Assembly: GCF_932526225.1 (NCBI RefSeq)
Contig: NC_064048.1
Span: 8,580,515-8,644,514 of the forward strand
Direction: 5' to 3'
Length of the DNA: 64,000 nucleotides
From: Nematostella vectensis
Taxonomy: Eukaryota > Cnidaria > Anthozoa > Actiniaria > Edwardsiidae
The position numbers were made by a program, and so were the translations under genes. The notes under the pieces are model-generated. The model saw only the letters and a program-made list of their open reading frames with translations. It searched no databases and was not told where the DNA came from. Shown here piece by piece: positions 1 to 13,600 of the stretch (the stretch's first letter is position 1; each line of letters opens with the position of its first letter).

Positions 1-2784
1 ATAAAATCACGTATTTTAGGTAAAAAAAGCTCATTCTTTATGTATCAAGGACGTCAAATGTCTATAACCTACTAAATATGAAATTTTGTCTTGATTTTAA
101 ATTTATTTCTTCTAAATCTGCGATTAATCGCAATTATCGGGTATTTTGACGTTTGCTAAAATAAAAAGAGGTAGAGATGGATTTAATAAGGAGGATTTGT
201 AAGTGTCTGTCGACTAGACACCAAAGACCAATAAGATGCTTTAGATATGCCTCCTTAATCAAAGTTATTAGGTTGTGATTCTTTTCTTGAGAATATTAGA
301 GGATTTGGATGTTCTGCAAAAGAAACATCTTCGTAGGAACTCTTTGTCGCGCAAATAGCGCAAAATGGCACAGGAATTGTCACAAATTTGCGGTATTAAT
401 GCTCGAAAGCACTTTTAAAATAAGCTGACCAGCAGAGGCACTACGAAAAAAAAAGTGCTTATTGCTCCCTACGTGTGCATCATAGTGATGAATCGCCGCA
501 CCAATAGAGGACTATTTTATTATCCTAAAGATGTCTTAATGATGACCTCAGGGATGGAAAGGGCCGTGGAGCATAAGAAAAGGAAAGGTATCCAGGAAGC
601 GAGAGAGGATGACAAAAAAGTGTAGAGCTTTTGTCAGGCTTATAGAATATATTAACAGAATATATAAGTGGAGGCTGTTGAAAATGGTACGTTCCTTTTT
701 CTGATGTCCGAGCTCCACAATGTACATGAGACACGCTTGGTAGATTTTGGGAATAAGAAATCCTTTAACCGTTTTCTACTAAAGGACAGAGTTTTCGAGG
801 CTTTTCCTAAGGTGCGGATCAGTGATCAACGGACCGTTATTGTAATAAAGGGGAGAAAGTTATTCTGAAACAAACTGAAAGAGACTTTTCAGAATGATGC
901 GCGTACGCTAGCATGTGCCCAGTGTCCGCGGGTAATTCTTTTCCAAACAGAGGATTTTTCCTTTCTTAGGGACGTTTTCTTCGAGGTGCCGAAGAAACCA
1001 CGGTGCTAAAAACAAGTGTTCAAAAACTCTAATGTTGACGATACTAGCGTCAACCTTAAGTGAGGACACGCTTAGCCCAAAACCTGACGTAAGCCAGAAT
1101 TATTCTATTATTCTAACGATCAGAAGGTTTTAAGCGCCATATCTGTAGACGCCAGCCACCACTGCCGATCTATATTAGTTCGATATCCTTTTTTTTACAA
1201 AATGAAAATATAAATCATGGAACGCTATTAGCTAGGGTTTTCGGCTTCATACGACCGAGTGGTTGGAAGTCAAGGGCGTCTGCCGGCTCCCCCGCTTTGA
1301 CCCATAACTAGCGAAGGGTAGAGCGAGGCTCTCGCCTCGGAAACAATTGTGATACTTTGATTTTAAAATAACACAGGGCCGTAACGAAAAGATAAACAAA
1401 TGATCCGAGTTGTCATGGTATATAATTTATCAACGCAGAATGGGCTATGAAAAATCTCCCTCATCGGTAGCTTTTTTTCCCTGCTGGCGGGCCTATCAAT
1501 TACAGCCGCGCTGGTTAAATTAAAGCTCTATAGCCCTTAATATAATACTTAGAGAACTTATTGAAATAAAATTTCTGGGAAAATTCATGTGCACCACATT
1601 TGTGCTTATTTAATGAATAAAAATGAGTCATATTTGCATGTTAGCAAAAGCGATGTAAATAAAGCCGCGTGGGGCCTGGGTTCCAGTAGGTTTTCCTTCT
1701 TCTTCAATTTTATAGCTATTTATAAGTTTTTTTGGCTCGAAATTCGATAGAATACAGTTGAAATGATGGAAATCGTTTTCAAATATGTGCATTTTGATTT
1801 TTTTGGTGTCTTGAAAAGGTATGAAATCTTACCCGCAACACCAGATTTCTAAAAAAATTATTGCTCTTTATTTATGGATCCGCAAATGGTACCGGTCGGC
1901 ACCGGTCTCAATATTGATTACCATCCTCTAGGCTATATTTATACCAATTTTGGTGCTTTTGTCCACTCTGTATAGATTGAGCTTTTTTTGTGCGCTAAGC
2001 GACCCGACTATCAATTGTAGCTCCAATCTCGTTACGTTTAGATTAGTTTTAGTGTATCTCATTTTGTAGTTCCAGAAAACCCCCTTGAAAAAAATAAACA
2101 GTAAGGCTAAGGAAAAAGGGCATTTTACCCCCCTCCCCTCTGGAAATTCCTGTGGGTTTGAACCTCCCCCCTCCCCCCTCCCCCGGAATTTCCAATCCCA
2201 TCCATGGGGGGGGGGGGGGGGGGGTATGGATATTTTCTGGAACTACACATTGTAAAGGGGGAATTTCTCCCGGAATTTTATGGTAGTTGACTTTTTATTT
2301 TTAGAATTCTTCCCAGAATCTTATGTTAGATGACTTGTTACATCCGCAGATCGCTAAACTTGGTACTCAAATGGAAACCCAGAAATTGGACCTTATAAAA
2401 TACCTAGTCGGTGAGTTGGGCAATGATCGATAGGCATAATGGGTAGCAAAAGCTAGGCCTTAGCAGACCAGTTTTTGTTGACCTGTCTTACAGCGGTCAT
2501 TTTTATCTTGTTTGACAAAACGCATTTTTAGTCTTTTTTGCTAAGGACATTTATCAAATTTTGATGGCACAATTATGTTATTACTTTACCATCTAAACGA
2601 TATATTACAAAGTTTAAAGTCTCTTAAAGTCGTCATGAGGACATTAATAACGCCTATTAGAGTAAAATACAGAATAAGCGACCCTTTCGATTAAGTTTCT
2701 CCACTCCTTCCCGGAAGGTGATGCCCCTTTGACCATGATAGTCAGGGACATGGAAGCGACACAGAAATCGAAATATGATCTTTA
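1..2784. other. Intergenic, no recognised gene
   Basis: I see no convincing coding exon, RNA gene or complete mobile element here. Short open frames exist but show no recognisable domain. Around 2,120-2,230 there are C-rich and G-rich runs in opposite orientation, ending in a long G run near 2,207-2,224, with GGAATTTCC-like segments on both sides; this looks like a decayed inverted-repeat element. Confidence 0.5.
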
Positions 2785-3262
2785 TTGTTCCTTTTCTAGA
2801 TATCATTGCTGTTCCTTTTCTAGAAATCATGGTTATTGCTCATTGTCTAAGAACCATGATTATTTTCCCATTTCTATGAATCATGGTTATTGTTCCTTGT
2901 CTAAGAATCGTGATTATTTTTTCCTTTTCTAAGAATCATTATTGTGCCTTTTCTAAGAATCATGGTTATTGTTACTTTTCTAAGAATCATAATTATTTTC
3001 CCATTTCTAATCATGGTTATTGTTCCTTTTCTAGGAAGCATTGTTATTGTTTCTTTTCTAATAATCATGGTTATTGTTCCTTTTCTAAGAATCATGGCTG
3101 TTCCTTTTCTAGGAAGCATGGTTATTTGTTCCTTTTTTAGGAAGCATGGTTTTTGTTCCTTTTCTAGGAAGCATGGTTATTGTTCCTTTTCTAAGAACAA
3201 TGGTTATTTTTCCTTTTCTAAGAATCATGGTTATTGTTCCTTTTCTAGGAAGCATGGTTTCC
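2785..3262. repeat. Tandem array, about 30-bp unit
   Basis: About 16 imperfect copies of a unit of roughly 28-30 bp (core TTGTTCCTTTTCTAAGAATC then ATGGTTA) run head to tail. The repeat leaves open frames on both strands, giving low-complexity peptides that I do not regard as genes. Confidence 0.9.
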
Positions 3263-4249
3263 TGTACCACTCTCATGCTAGCCATTTGGCGGATTTTCAA
3301 GTCATGACCGTGGGAGTGGGCAGCGGAATTCCCGAAAAACATGGCACCACATGTGAACACGTGGTTCTTAGAGTGCAAACAGTAAAAGATTAATAAAACT
3401 AGATTGCACTATTTTGTACAATCACTGAATAGTGAATTGTCAATTTCACTCACAAAATAGTGTGGCCGCTCAACCGATACAGTGAGACAAAAGAAAGCCA
3501 AAGTCACGGTCCAAATATTCTACTAAATAATGGCGTTCCAGTTTTTGACAAAAACTATTTTGACAAAATTGTACAAAGTAGTACTATTTACTAACTAATC
3601 TTTCACGCTTTTAGAGCGGTTTTCATTAACCCGTGAAACAAAGTGTGATAGTCAAAGGGTAATAGTCAGTAAAACACAAAAGAGAACAATAGAATCAGAT
3701 CAGAAAGTGCAATATGCTAAAGTGTAGTTGACGGGTTAATTTTTAAGTTCATCAATAAGAAATGGAAGGAAAATTAAACGTGATGTTAAGGCTGATTTAG
3801 TCTCTTTAATAAGACTAAGAAAAGGCATGTTTACAAAATATACGGATAAATAAACTTTTTTTTCAGAACAATACCGAGTGATTCAAATCAAGAAAGTAAA
3901 CCTGTATTTTAAATTTTAAACAATAACAAGTGGTTGATAGACATTCTCTAACTAAGCATCCACTTTCCGCCATCTATACATCTAACCTATCTTACATCCA
4001 CTTCCTTCCCCCCCCCCCAGTATTTCGAAGCCTGCTATATATGGCAAGGATGTATGCAGCTGTACGTCAACGTACGTTACAGCTAAGCCCCATACAACCT
4101 CTGTATTTTATCCATTACGGAGGGGGAGGGGGGGGTGAAAGGGGATATGGATCTTTTCTGGAATTCTGGAAACACGTGAAAAAATATGTATTTCCATCAA
4201 GTAAGCGGTCAAGAACAAGAGATGAAAAGGCACGAACACTATAGTTTCC
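3263..4249. other. Intergenic, downstream of EIF2B5
   Basis: No gene is recognised. A C run near 4,009-4,019 and a G run near 4,123-4,135 flank about 100 bp that contains a GTACGTCAACGTACGT-like palindrome, which may be a decayed inverted-repeat element. Confidence 0.4.
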
Positions 4250-4255
4250 TTTATT
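4250..4255 (-). terminator. Probable poly(A) signal of EIF2B5
   Basis: The minus strand reads AATAAA about 365 bp beyond the EIF2B5 stop codon, a plausible 3' UTR length. No experimental end is known from the sequence. Confidence 0.45.
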
Positions 4256-4617
4256 TATAATTTACAGCACAAAAACCGAAGTCCTGGATGGTTGTAAATC
4301 ATTCTTATATTACCGAGAGGCATAGAGCCAATCAGAATACCCTTCAAGAATCTCTGCAAGCTGCCTTTTTCCCATCCTATTTAAGCTACAGAGTGTAATA
4401 AGACAACAATCTCCATCGGTTGATTTGGGAAAGCTATTGTGATCTAATTTGGGTAAATGAAGGAGAAAGCTTTGTTTTGATACAGTTATTTTGAGATTTG
4501 TGCGCATTGCGTCTCTTCCATGATTGAATGTGAATAATAACAAAGGTTTGACTGACTCGGGCTGTCTCTCGAAAGTATGAAAACATATTAGAACTATCCA
4601 GACTTTAATCCAGTTTT

Positions 4618-7600
4618 CTAATCGTCATCGTCTTCATCGTCACTTTCTTCTTCGGCTTCTTTAAGCCACGTGACAAAACGCGCGGCCTGAAAAAAAAAGG
4701 ATTTTTATGAATTGGGCTTCCTGTGGTGAGTTGGAACCGGAAGCCAGAAGAGTCCCTCTATCCCAGGCCCCCACTCTTTCTTGATCACGACACAGGAAGC
4801 CCGGACTATAAAAAAAGCCTTTTCCCCAAATCACTCGAGACGCCTGCAGGAGGCTTCATCACAACCACAATCATCCTTATCCCTCGACATGACTTTACAA
4901 TCATCGCCACTGTTACCACCGACAGCATCATCACCACCAACATTAACATCATTCCAATCGCCATCAAATATATCATTAACTAACATTAAAGCGGCATTGT
5001 GACCAGTTTTCTTCTGAGGGCCTCCGGAAACCTCAACATACAAGATGATATATCAAAATGTGCAGCCCATCCGCACTAAATTATCAATCACATCCTCAAA
5101 AAAACTTCCAATAGACACACGGCTTATACAATTTTGGACTATTTTTTTTCATGTTTTCCTTTAAAAATCATTAGTGATTGTTACCTTATAGACTGGAAGT
5201 TGGTGACATTTCCGCCTAAATTACCATCATTATCATTAATAACAAACATTTTTAGCCTGCGTAGCTGGCGGTTTTGTTCAGTTTCAGAGCAGTTTTTATC
5301 CGCGAATATGCATTTCGTAGCAAGCTTATTGTATGGCCGCGAGAGAGCTGGGGCAAGTGTAGGGTTTCCGGGCGCCCTTTACACTTACCCTGTTACGCCG
5401 CAAAATGTAATAACTAACACAAAATGTAATAACTATCGAAAAATGTAATAACTAACGCAAAATGTAATAACTAACGCAAAATGTAATAATTAACGCAAAA
5501 TGTAATAACTAACGCAAAATGTAATAACTAACGCAAAACGTAATAATTAACGCAAAATGTAATAACTAACGCAAAATGTAATAACTAACGCAAAATGTAA
5601 TAACTAACGCAAAATGAAATAATTAACGCAAAATGTAATAACTAACGCAAAATGTAATAACTAACGCAAAATGTAATAACTAACGCAAAATGAAATAATT
5701 AACGCAGAATGTAATAACTAACGCAAAATGTAATAACTAACGCAAAATGTAATAACTAACGCGAAATGTGATAACGCAAAATGTAATAACTAACGCAAAA
5801 TGTAATAACTAACGCAAAATGAAATAATTAACGCAGAATGTAATAACTAACGCAAAATGTAATAACTAACGCAAAATGTAATAACTAACGCGAAATGTGA
5901 TAACGCAAAATGTAATAACATCAAAAAATGACAATTTACTATAACTAAAAGCTCTAACTAAGAAAATAGACGCTAGCATGTAGTGACCAACAGTTGTAGT
6001 AGCCCATCTCGGATCGACGGTTGGTCTCGGTCTCTTCAAACACTTGGCAGTGGTTCTGTCAGCAACCTGAGATGGCGAATCCTCCCTAGATCATGGTCTG
6101 TAAAGCTGCGATACTGTGCAGTTTTGATTGCCGCTATCATTTATATGCACCCTGGACTTTGTCACTTCTCAAACTAAATCGGGAATAATGTCACACCATA
6201 CCAACAAAATTTTAACTATTAGTCAATAGATAAAGTTATTACATTTTGCGTTATCACATTTCGCGTTAAATATTTTATTACATTTTGCGTTAAAAAGTTA
6301 TTACATTTCGCGTTGAAAAGTTATTACATTTCGCGTTAAACATTTATCACATTTTGCGTTGAATATTACATGTCGCGTGAAGATTACATGTTGCGTTGAA
6401 AGCTATTACATTTCGCGTTAAGCTAGGAAAAAAAACTTCGAAAAATTTCGCGCAATCGCCCATTAAAAAAGTGCTCTGCAAATCAGCAAAACCGCCAGCT
6501 ACGCAAAGGCTAGTGTAACTCATTATCATCATAATCGTGGCTAATGATCATGTTAAAATCACTGAAAATATATTTACAGTCTGCCTGAGGTCACGTTTCT
6601 GCTCCTCCATGGCCTGGTCATCATTTGAAGGTCCCGGATGGGCGTGCCAGTAAAGGATCACGGTCTCGTCTAGCACGTCCATCTCGTAGAGCAGGTGAAG
6701 ACAGACTTGCAGCGTGTCGCGACACCACGCGTTATCAAGGAAGAAGTCCTGAATCAAAACACATCCTAGTTGAGACTTGCGGCTTGCTACGGCACTATCA
6801 AGGAAGAACTTCTGAATTAAAACACATCCTAGCTAGGCTTGCAGCGTGCTACGGCACTATCAAGGAAGAAACCCTGAATCAAAACACATCCTAGTTTAGG
6901 CTTGCAGCGTGCTACGGCACTATCAAGGAAGAACTCCTGAATCAAAACACATCCTAGTTTCGGCTTGCAGCGTGCTACGGCACTATCAAGGAAGAACTCT
7001 TGAATCAAAACACATCCTAGCTAGGCTTGCAGCGTGCTACGGCACTATCAAGGAAGAACTATTGAATCAAAACACATCCTAGTTTCGGCTTGCAGCGTGC
7101 TACGGCACTATCAAGGAAGAACTCTTGAATCAAAACACATCCTAGTTTAGGCTTGCAGCGTGCTACGGCACTATCAAGGAAGAACTCTTGAATCAAAACA
7201 CATCCTAGTTTCGGCTTGCAGCGTGCTACGGCACTATCAAGGAAGAACTCTTGAATCAAAACACATCCTAGTTTCGGCTTGCAGCGTGCTACGGCACTAT
7301 CAAGGAAGAACTCTTGAATCAAAACACATCCTAGTTTAGGCTTGCAGCGTGCTACGGCACTATCAAGGAAGAACTCTTGAATCAAAACACATCCTAGTTT
7401 AGGCTTGCAGCGTGCTACGGCACTATCAAGGAAGAACTCTTGAATCAAAACACATCCTAGCTAGGCTTGCAGCGTGCTACGGCACTATCAAGGAAGAAAT
7501 CCTGAATCAAATCACATCCTAGTTTAGGCTTGCAGCGTGCTACTGCACTATCAAGAAAGAAATCCTGAATCAGAACACATCCTAGTTTAGGCTTGCAGCG

Positions 7601-10600
7601 TGCTACGGCACTATCAAGGAAGAAATCCTGAATCAAACCACATCCTAGTTTAGGCTTGCAGCGTGCTACGGCACTATCAAGGAAAAACTCCTGAATCAAA
7701 ACACATCCTAGTTTAGGCTTTTAGCGTGCTACGGCACTATCAAGGAAAAACTCCTGAATCAAAACACATCCTAGTTTATGTTTGCAGCGTGCTTCGGCAC
7801 TATCAAGGAAGAACTCCTGAATCAAAACACATCCTAGTTTAGGCTTGCAGCGTGCTACGGCACTATCAAGGAAGAACTCGTGAATCTAAACACATCCGGG
7901 CTTGCAGCGTGCTACGGCACTATCAAGGACACCGAATATAACACAGTCACGTGCAACGCACGTTTCAAGCACGCGCACGAGAGGCGCTCTACCACATGCT
8001 CTAAAAACTCTGACCACATGCGACACACGCTCTGACCACGTGAGAAAACCCTCTATCACGTGCTCTACCAGCTCTGACCACGTACAAAACACGCTCTGTT
8101 CACGTGAAACCCATCCTCTGACCACGTGCGACAAGCCAGGTTCCTTACCTCGATGGCGCTGATAAGATCTCTCTGTCCCTCTGCATCCTTCACGTAATTC
8201 TCGAAAACTGGTTTCAGATGCATCATCGTCTGTTGACGAAAATATGCACAAAACAAAAATATGACAAAAATAAAAGTCAAGCAAGCTGCTACGGTTTTAC
8301 GCTACTTACTCACTATTGTGTAACGCATTCTCGAGTTACGCAAGTTGTCACAGTCTTAAACTACCGCAGCTTGCGTCTGCTCGTCCAGTTCTGGCCCTGT
8401 AACGCACTATCGGGTACCGTCAGCCGTCACGGTCATACATTACGTATTCAGTTCCGTGTTAACGCATTCTTGAGTTTCGAATTGCGTCTTCCTGTCAAGT
8501 CCTGGTCTCGTAACGCAATATCGGGTACTACAAACCGTCACTGTCACACGCTTCCTGTACACTGCCCGTACCGTACATATAGAGGTTTACTCATTGTGTT
8601 TACTTGTCCATGTCACTGTACCCTGGGTACCAGAGTCTCGAGCTTCGTTCTTTTACTATGCGCCCTCTACTGTCTACGAGGAGCGACTCGTTGTCGCCGC
8701 TTCGCGTCTCGTGTTGTCGGAGCGAAGCTCGAGCCTCTGGCACCAAGGTGATGTCATTGTCATGTAATGACGCTTGAGAAATGCAAGCCGTCACTATCAC
8801 ACACAACGTATTTACTGTCGCGTAACGCGCTCCAGAGTCACGCAATCCGTCAGGGTTAGACTTAACCTTTTTTGGTTTAATTGACTGTGCCTGCTTGTCC
8901 ATGTTGCTGTTGGGTAACGCACTCTTGCGTCACGCAATCCGTCGCGGTTAAACATTACCTTTTTGAGATTGACTGACTGTGCCTGGTTGTCCATGTTGCT
9001 GTTGGGTAACGCACTCTTGCGTCACGCAATCCGTCACGGTTAAACATTACCTTTTTGAGATTGACTGACTGTGCCTGGTTGTCCATGTTGCTGTCATGTA
9101 ACGCACTCTCCAGTAACGCTTTCCCGATTGACTGATTGACGTCACGGAACGTCACGTTATAGGCGTACCTGTGATTTGTAGATCACAAAATGCCGTGTTT
9201 GAATGGAAAAAGACGAGCACAGAAAATCGGCGTTCAAACACCTATAATTTCACATGCACTTCCAGGGGTATGGATCTTTTAAGGTATCCGGGTTTGATTA
9301 ATTTGGCTTTTGGACTTACACGCATCTTTTATGGCATCTGGGTTTAACTAATTTTAGACATACATGTAATTTGTTTTTATTAAATTTGTACCAAATAGGG
9401 TGTTCAAGAAGGAATGTCCCAAAGAGAAAATACCGAAGCTCCACCTTTTTTTTTCTGGGCGGTCTATTATACGGTAACAAGGGACATGACGGAAAACATG
9501 ACGTGACGCTTCAAATAAACCCATTTTATAAGGCGGAGAATTTCTCTGAGTACTTAGTAACTTATAGCAAACAAAATATCAAGTGCGACTCTTTTTTAAT
9601 TGATGCGACTTTTTGTAACGTGTCATTAAAATTTGAGCTTTTCGTCCCTGAGCTGATACACAGGGCAATGATGATCAAGGAAAAATTATCTTAAAAAGCC
9701 AATATCTGGTTATGTGCACTTCGGCCTCACGTTATTTTTGTTTTAAAAATCAGTCCGTAATACAAGGAACCTATAGCCACTAAAGAAATTGTGTCTTCTC
9801 TCTCTATCTGGAATTGCAAACATTCCAGGTTTTTCCGTCATGTCGTAACAAGGTGAATAGGGACATGCACCCAAAAGGGAAATTCTGTATTGCATCTTTT
9901 GAAAATTTTACTTTCCCTTGGCAGCCGAAGAGGAGGCTTAGACCTCAACTTTGTTCTCCGATTGTTCGAGGCATAGAGGCTTACTTGGAGGCGTTGATTT
10001 CGAGGATCATGTTATCCCCTGACACTCCATCGACCACGCCCAGTCGGATTGTCTCCAGTACTTCATTGTAGAATACTAGTCCAAGAAACAGCACCTAGTT
10101 AATAAAGTTATCATCCTTGCAAAAAAAAAAAAAAAAACAACACTGCGACTTGAAGCTTTCTCATATAGGACCTTTGCTCTACTGAACATTAAGAGGGTAG
10201 AGACATAAACTTGTTTTAATAACAATTTGGTGATTTTTATTTTTGAACAAAAGATGCAAAAATATCAGTTCAAATTTATAAGAGCCACTTCTGAATAAGC
10301 TAGATTATCAACCGTTTGAGAAAAGCCCTAGAATCTAAATGGGTAAATCGTCATCCCAGAAAAAAAAAAAAACCCATTCCCCCGGTCAGCACGCTACAGG
10401 AACCCCAAATCCTAAGAATACTGAAAAAGTCATAAAAACACCCTAGATGCCGGCGGAGGTGGCTATGTTTTGGTAATGATGTGGCTACGGTACGGTATTC
10501 TCTTACATCTGGAATCCTCGGGTGGAGGCGTGTCCGGCAGGCTACTAATATCGCTGGCAATGGAGCTTACTTCATCTTCACTGGAGCTTTCCCTTTCAGC

Positions 10601-13600
10601 ACCTGAGACAATAATATAGATTTAGGCACTGCCTAAAAGCGGAGCCAGCATTGGACACCTTCTGTGTTGACTGATTGAGGTATATTGGGGGGATCTAGGA
10701 CCCTGCTCTTTACTGAGATTTATTTATTGTACCAACCAAATGGATCCCGGCCTTATTCAAACATTTAAATTATGCAGTACATCAAAGTTAACAAACACAA
10801 TTCCTGGTGTGAATATGGCTGTCAAAGTTGTCAAGAGTCTAATGTCAAATTCTTATGTCCCATCATAGAAGTTCCATTATGAATATTTTTTTAATCAAAA
10901 CAATACTCTGACAAGCTTTGCCCTTGTGCAGAATATACAAACGCATAGTCTAAACTTCATGAAACGAACCCTCAAAATGCGGATACAAACGCACAGTCTT
11001 ACCTCCATGCGAACCTCCAAAAAGCGGATAAAAACTCAGTCTAAATTCCATACGTGAATTGCCTCCCCTTAAATCTTCCCAGCGTGCTGTTCGCTTACCT
11101 ACTTGTCCCAATCCACCGAGCAACGTAAGAACGGCGAATAAGCTCAAGGGACACAGGGATCCCACTGCAGGACCTGCCAAGCGCAATGGCGGGCCATTGG
11201 AGCGAGATCGTGCATGATGATGATTTTTGCCCATCGGCATTCATGTATAAAATGCTATTTTTTGATAAATTTTCCTTACCCCAAACATCTTCCACTTTAT
11301 CAGACTCATCATCGGATTCCGCTTCCTCGAACCACAGATATCCCGAACCCTCGGCGCCCACCTCGGTCTTATTGAATTCTACAAAGACATAACATTACAT
11401 TACTATCTAATGAACGCCCCCCCTTGCTTGCAAGTTTGCATTGAACGACGCCCCTCTTTAACAAACGCCCCCCTGCGTTTATTAGATCATTTACAGTACT
11501 GTAGTATTGTAAACAAACAATGTATTCAAGTGTACACCAGTCTCATCATGTGTTTTGTGGAACCCTGATTATGAGAACTCTGGCCACATTAACGAGTCGC
11601 CCTTACGATTTACAGTAAATTATATGAAGCTATTTTTTAACAATAACAAGTTCTCATCACTGCACAAAGTTTATTTCATAAACTCACCAATCGGCTCTGC
11701 TTGTTTGGGTTTCTCACCAATGGACAGGTCATCCATTCCAAAGTCAGTCTCATCTTCTTCCCGCCGCTTGAGGGTGACCCGTGCTCCCGGTCTCAGAGCG
11801 ATATCAGGTCCCAACACCACCTGCACAGGCATACAACAACACAATTTGTTTTTTTTTTTGTTTTTTTCGGAATAATGGATTTCGGTTTATCGGGATTCCT
11901 GTGGCCCGCGGGAAAATAAGGAGGCTGGGTTGGGCGACTGAAAGCTTGACTCCGAAATCTGCTCGCTATCGACTTTGTATTTTCGCACGACTAAGGTCGG
12001 CTGATCTAGCTCGGCCAACTAAGCTAGGCCTTTCCATTTTTTACGCAGCTCGCGGGAAAAATGGCAACTGTATTTTCCTTTGGGGAGGGGGGTGCTTCTA
12101 TCTTCTTCTCTGGGATCACACATTTGTTTGATATACTTACATTGAATGAGACTACAGATCCTGAGGTCACTGTTACATTCCTGTAAGACAGGAAGGATAC
12201 ATGATTTTACACTTGCAACAAAACAACCACAGCGATGGACGGCATGACAGGAAAAACAAAAGATCACAATTCACAATTAATTACAATTTAGTTTAAGTAA
12301 AAACACTTTTGACTTTACACTAAAATATGCAACATTTAGCTTATTTCTGTACCAGTGTACTTAACACTCAATATGATTTGTACAGTTCTATTGGTTATAG
12401 ACCGTTTTTGGCCAGTACAGTACGAAATTAGTTTAGTATTCATGACGTCTAAAAAAGTCATCAGACTTCGAATCATTAACAACTCGCGTTCTAATTTGTG
12501 GAACAGTTCATGGCCATTTTCATCTGTGGAATAGGTGGACTCCTATAGATATATTAGCCTAACCACTAGACACTATCATCAACATCAGTATAATAAAACA
12601 GCAATACTATTTGTATTGTATACAAAATCTACTGTTACAGCTATAAAAAGTTGGGTTGGTACCAGATAACAAGAATAATTAGCCGAACTGGAGTATAATG
12701 CTATAGTTACACTTACTTCTTTATATGGACATTAGAGCAGAGGATAGCACATGAGATGTAGCAGTTGTCTTCAACAGTGACATTATCCCATAAGTGAGCC
12801 CCTTCTATACGAACATTATCACCTAGAACAAAAAACATTTTCTTACTGGCTAGTGAAACCTCCATATAATGGGCACTTTGAAAAGCTGTCTGTTACATGT
12901 TAGGTTCGAGAATAATGAAGGCCGTCCTAGTAATGAAGGCCCCTAAATCAAGCATGTCAGAGAAATGGGGGCCCGTTATATGGAGGGTGTCCAAGTAATG
13001 GAGGGCTTTTATATAGAGGGTGTCAAAATAATGAAGGCCTCTTATTTTGAAGGTGCCAGAGAATTTGAGGCCCACTATATGGCGGGTGTCCAAGCAATGA
13101 GGGCCCGTTATTTTGAGGGTGTCAGAGTAATGAAGGCCTGTTATATTGAGGGTGTCCAAGTAATGAAGGCCTGTTACTTTGAGGGGGCTGGAGGCCTATC
13201 ATATGAAGGGTGTCAACATAATGAGGACCCTTTGTATGAAGTGTGTCCGAACAATTAAGGCCCATTATATAGTTGTCTGATTAAGGAGGCAGTTAAATGC
13301 AGGGTGACTGAGTAATGTCAACACACCTATAGCGCAATTCTTTCCTATAACAGTGTTAGATATGACTGTTCCTGTGCCCACAGATGTACCACCACCAATA
13401 ATCAGGTTCTCTTCTAAGACACAGTCCCTGAAACAGAAAGAGGGGGAAGAACAGATGGCATTTTATAACAAAACCCTGGAAGTTTGTGAGAGAGTTGTAT
13501 AATACAGCTTGAATCATATTTTGTCTACAATAACAGCTCATGCAAAGTTAAAAAAAAAAATTCCGCACTGGCTCATGTGTCCAATCTCTTTTGGGCAATA

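Larger units (their letters stand above)
5255..6510. mobile_element. Foldback-like element in EIF2B5 intron 20
   Basis: The ends form inverted repeats: the left begins GCCTGCGTAGCTGGCGG and the right end read on the minus strand begins GCCTTTGCGTAGCTGGCGG. Inside lie a 19-bp tandem array (5,400-5,925) and, after about 310 bp of unique DNA, the same motif family in reverse orientation (6,236-6,425). Tandem repeats in opposed arms are typical of foldback elements. I found no convincing target-site duplication and no transposase gene, so it is non-autonomous or decayed. Confidence 0.6.

Noticed and set aside
2729..3393. Apparent low-complexity proteins on both strands
   Set aside because: Generated by the roughly 30-bp tandem array; open on both strands at once, with no homology.
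7059..7699. Long minus-strand open frames encoding a 21-residue repeat protein
   Set aside because: They are translations of the exon-20-derived 63-bp intronic array, not an independent repeat protein.
5400..7925. CRISPR-like regular repeats
   Set aside because: The units are contiguous with no unique spacers, and the window is clearly animal nuclear DNA.
9371..9694. 107-codon plus-strand open frame
   Set aside because: Antisense inside EIF2B5 intron 17, no recognised domain, and no splice or promoter context.
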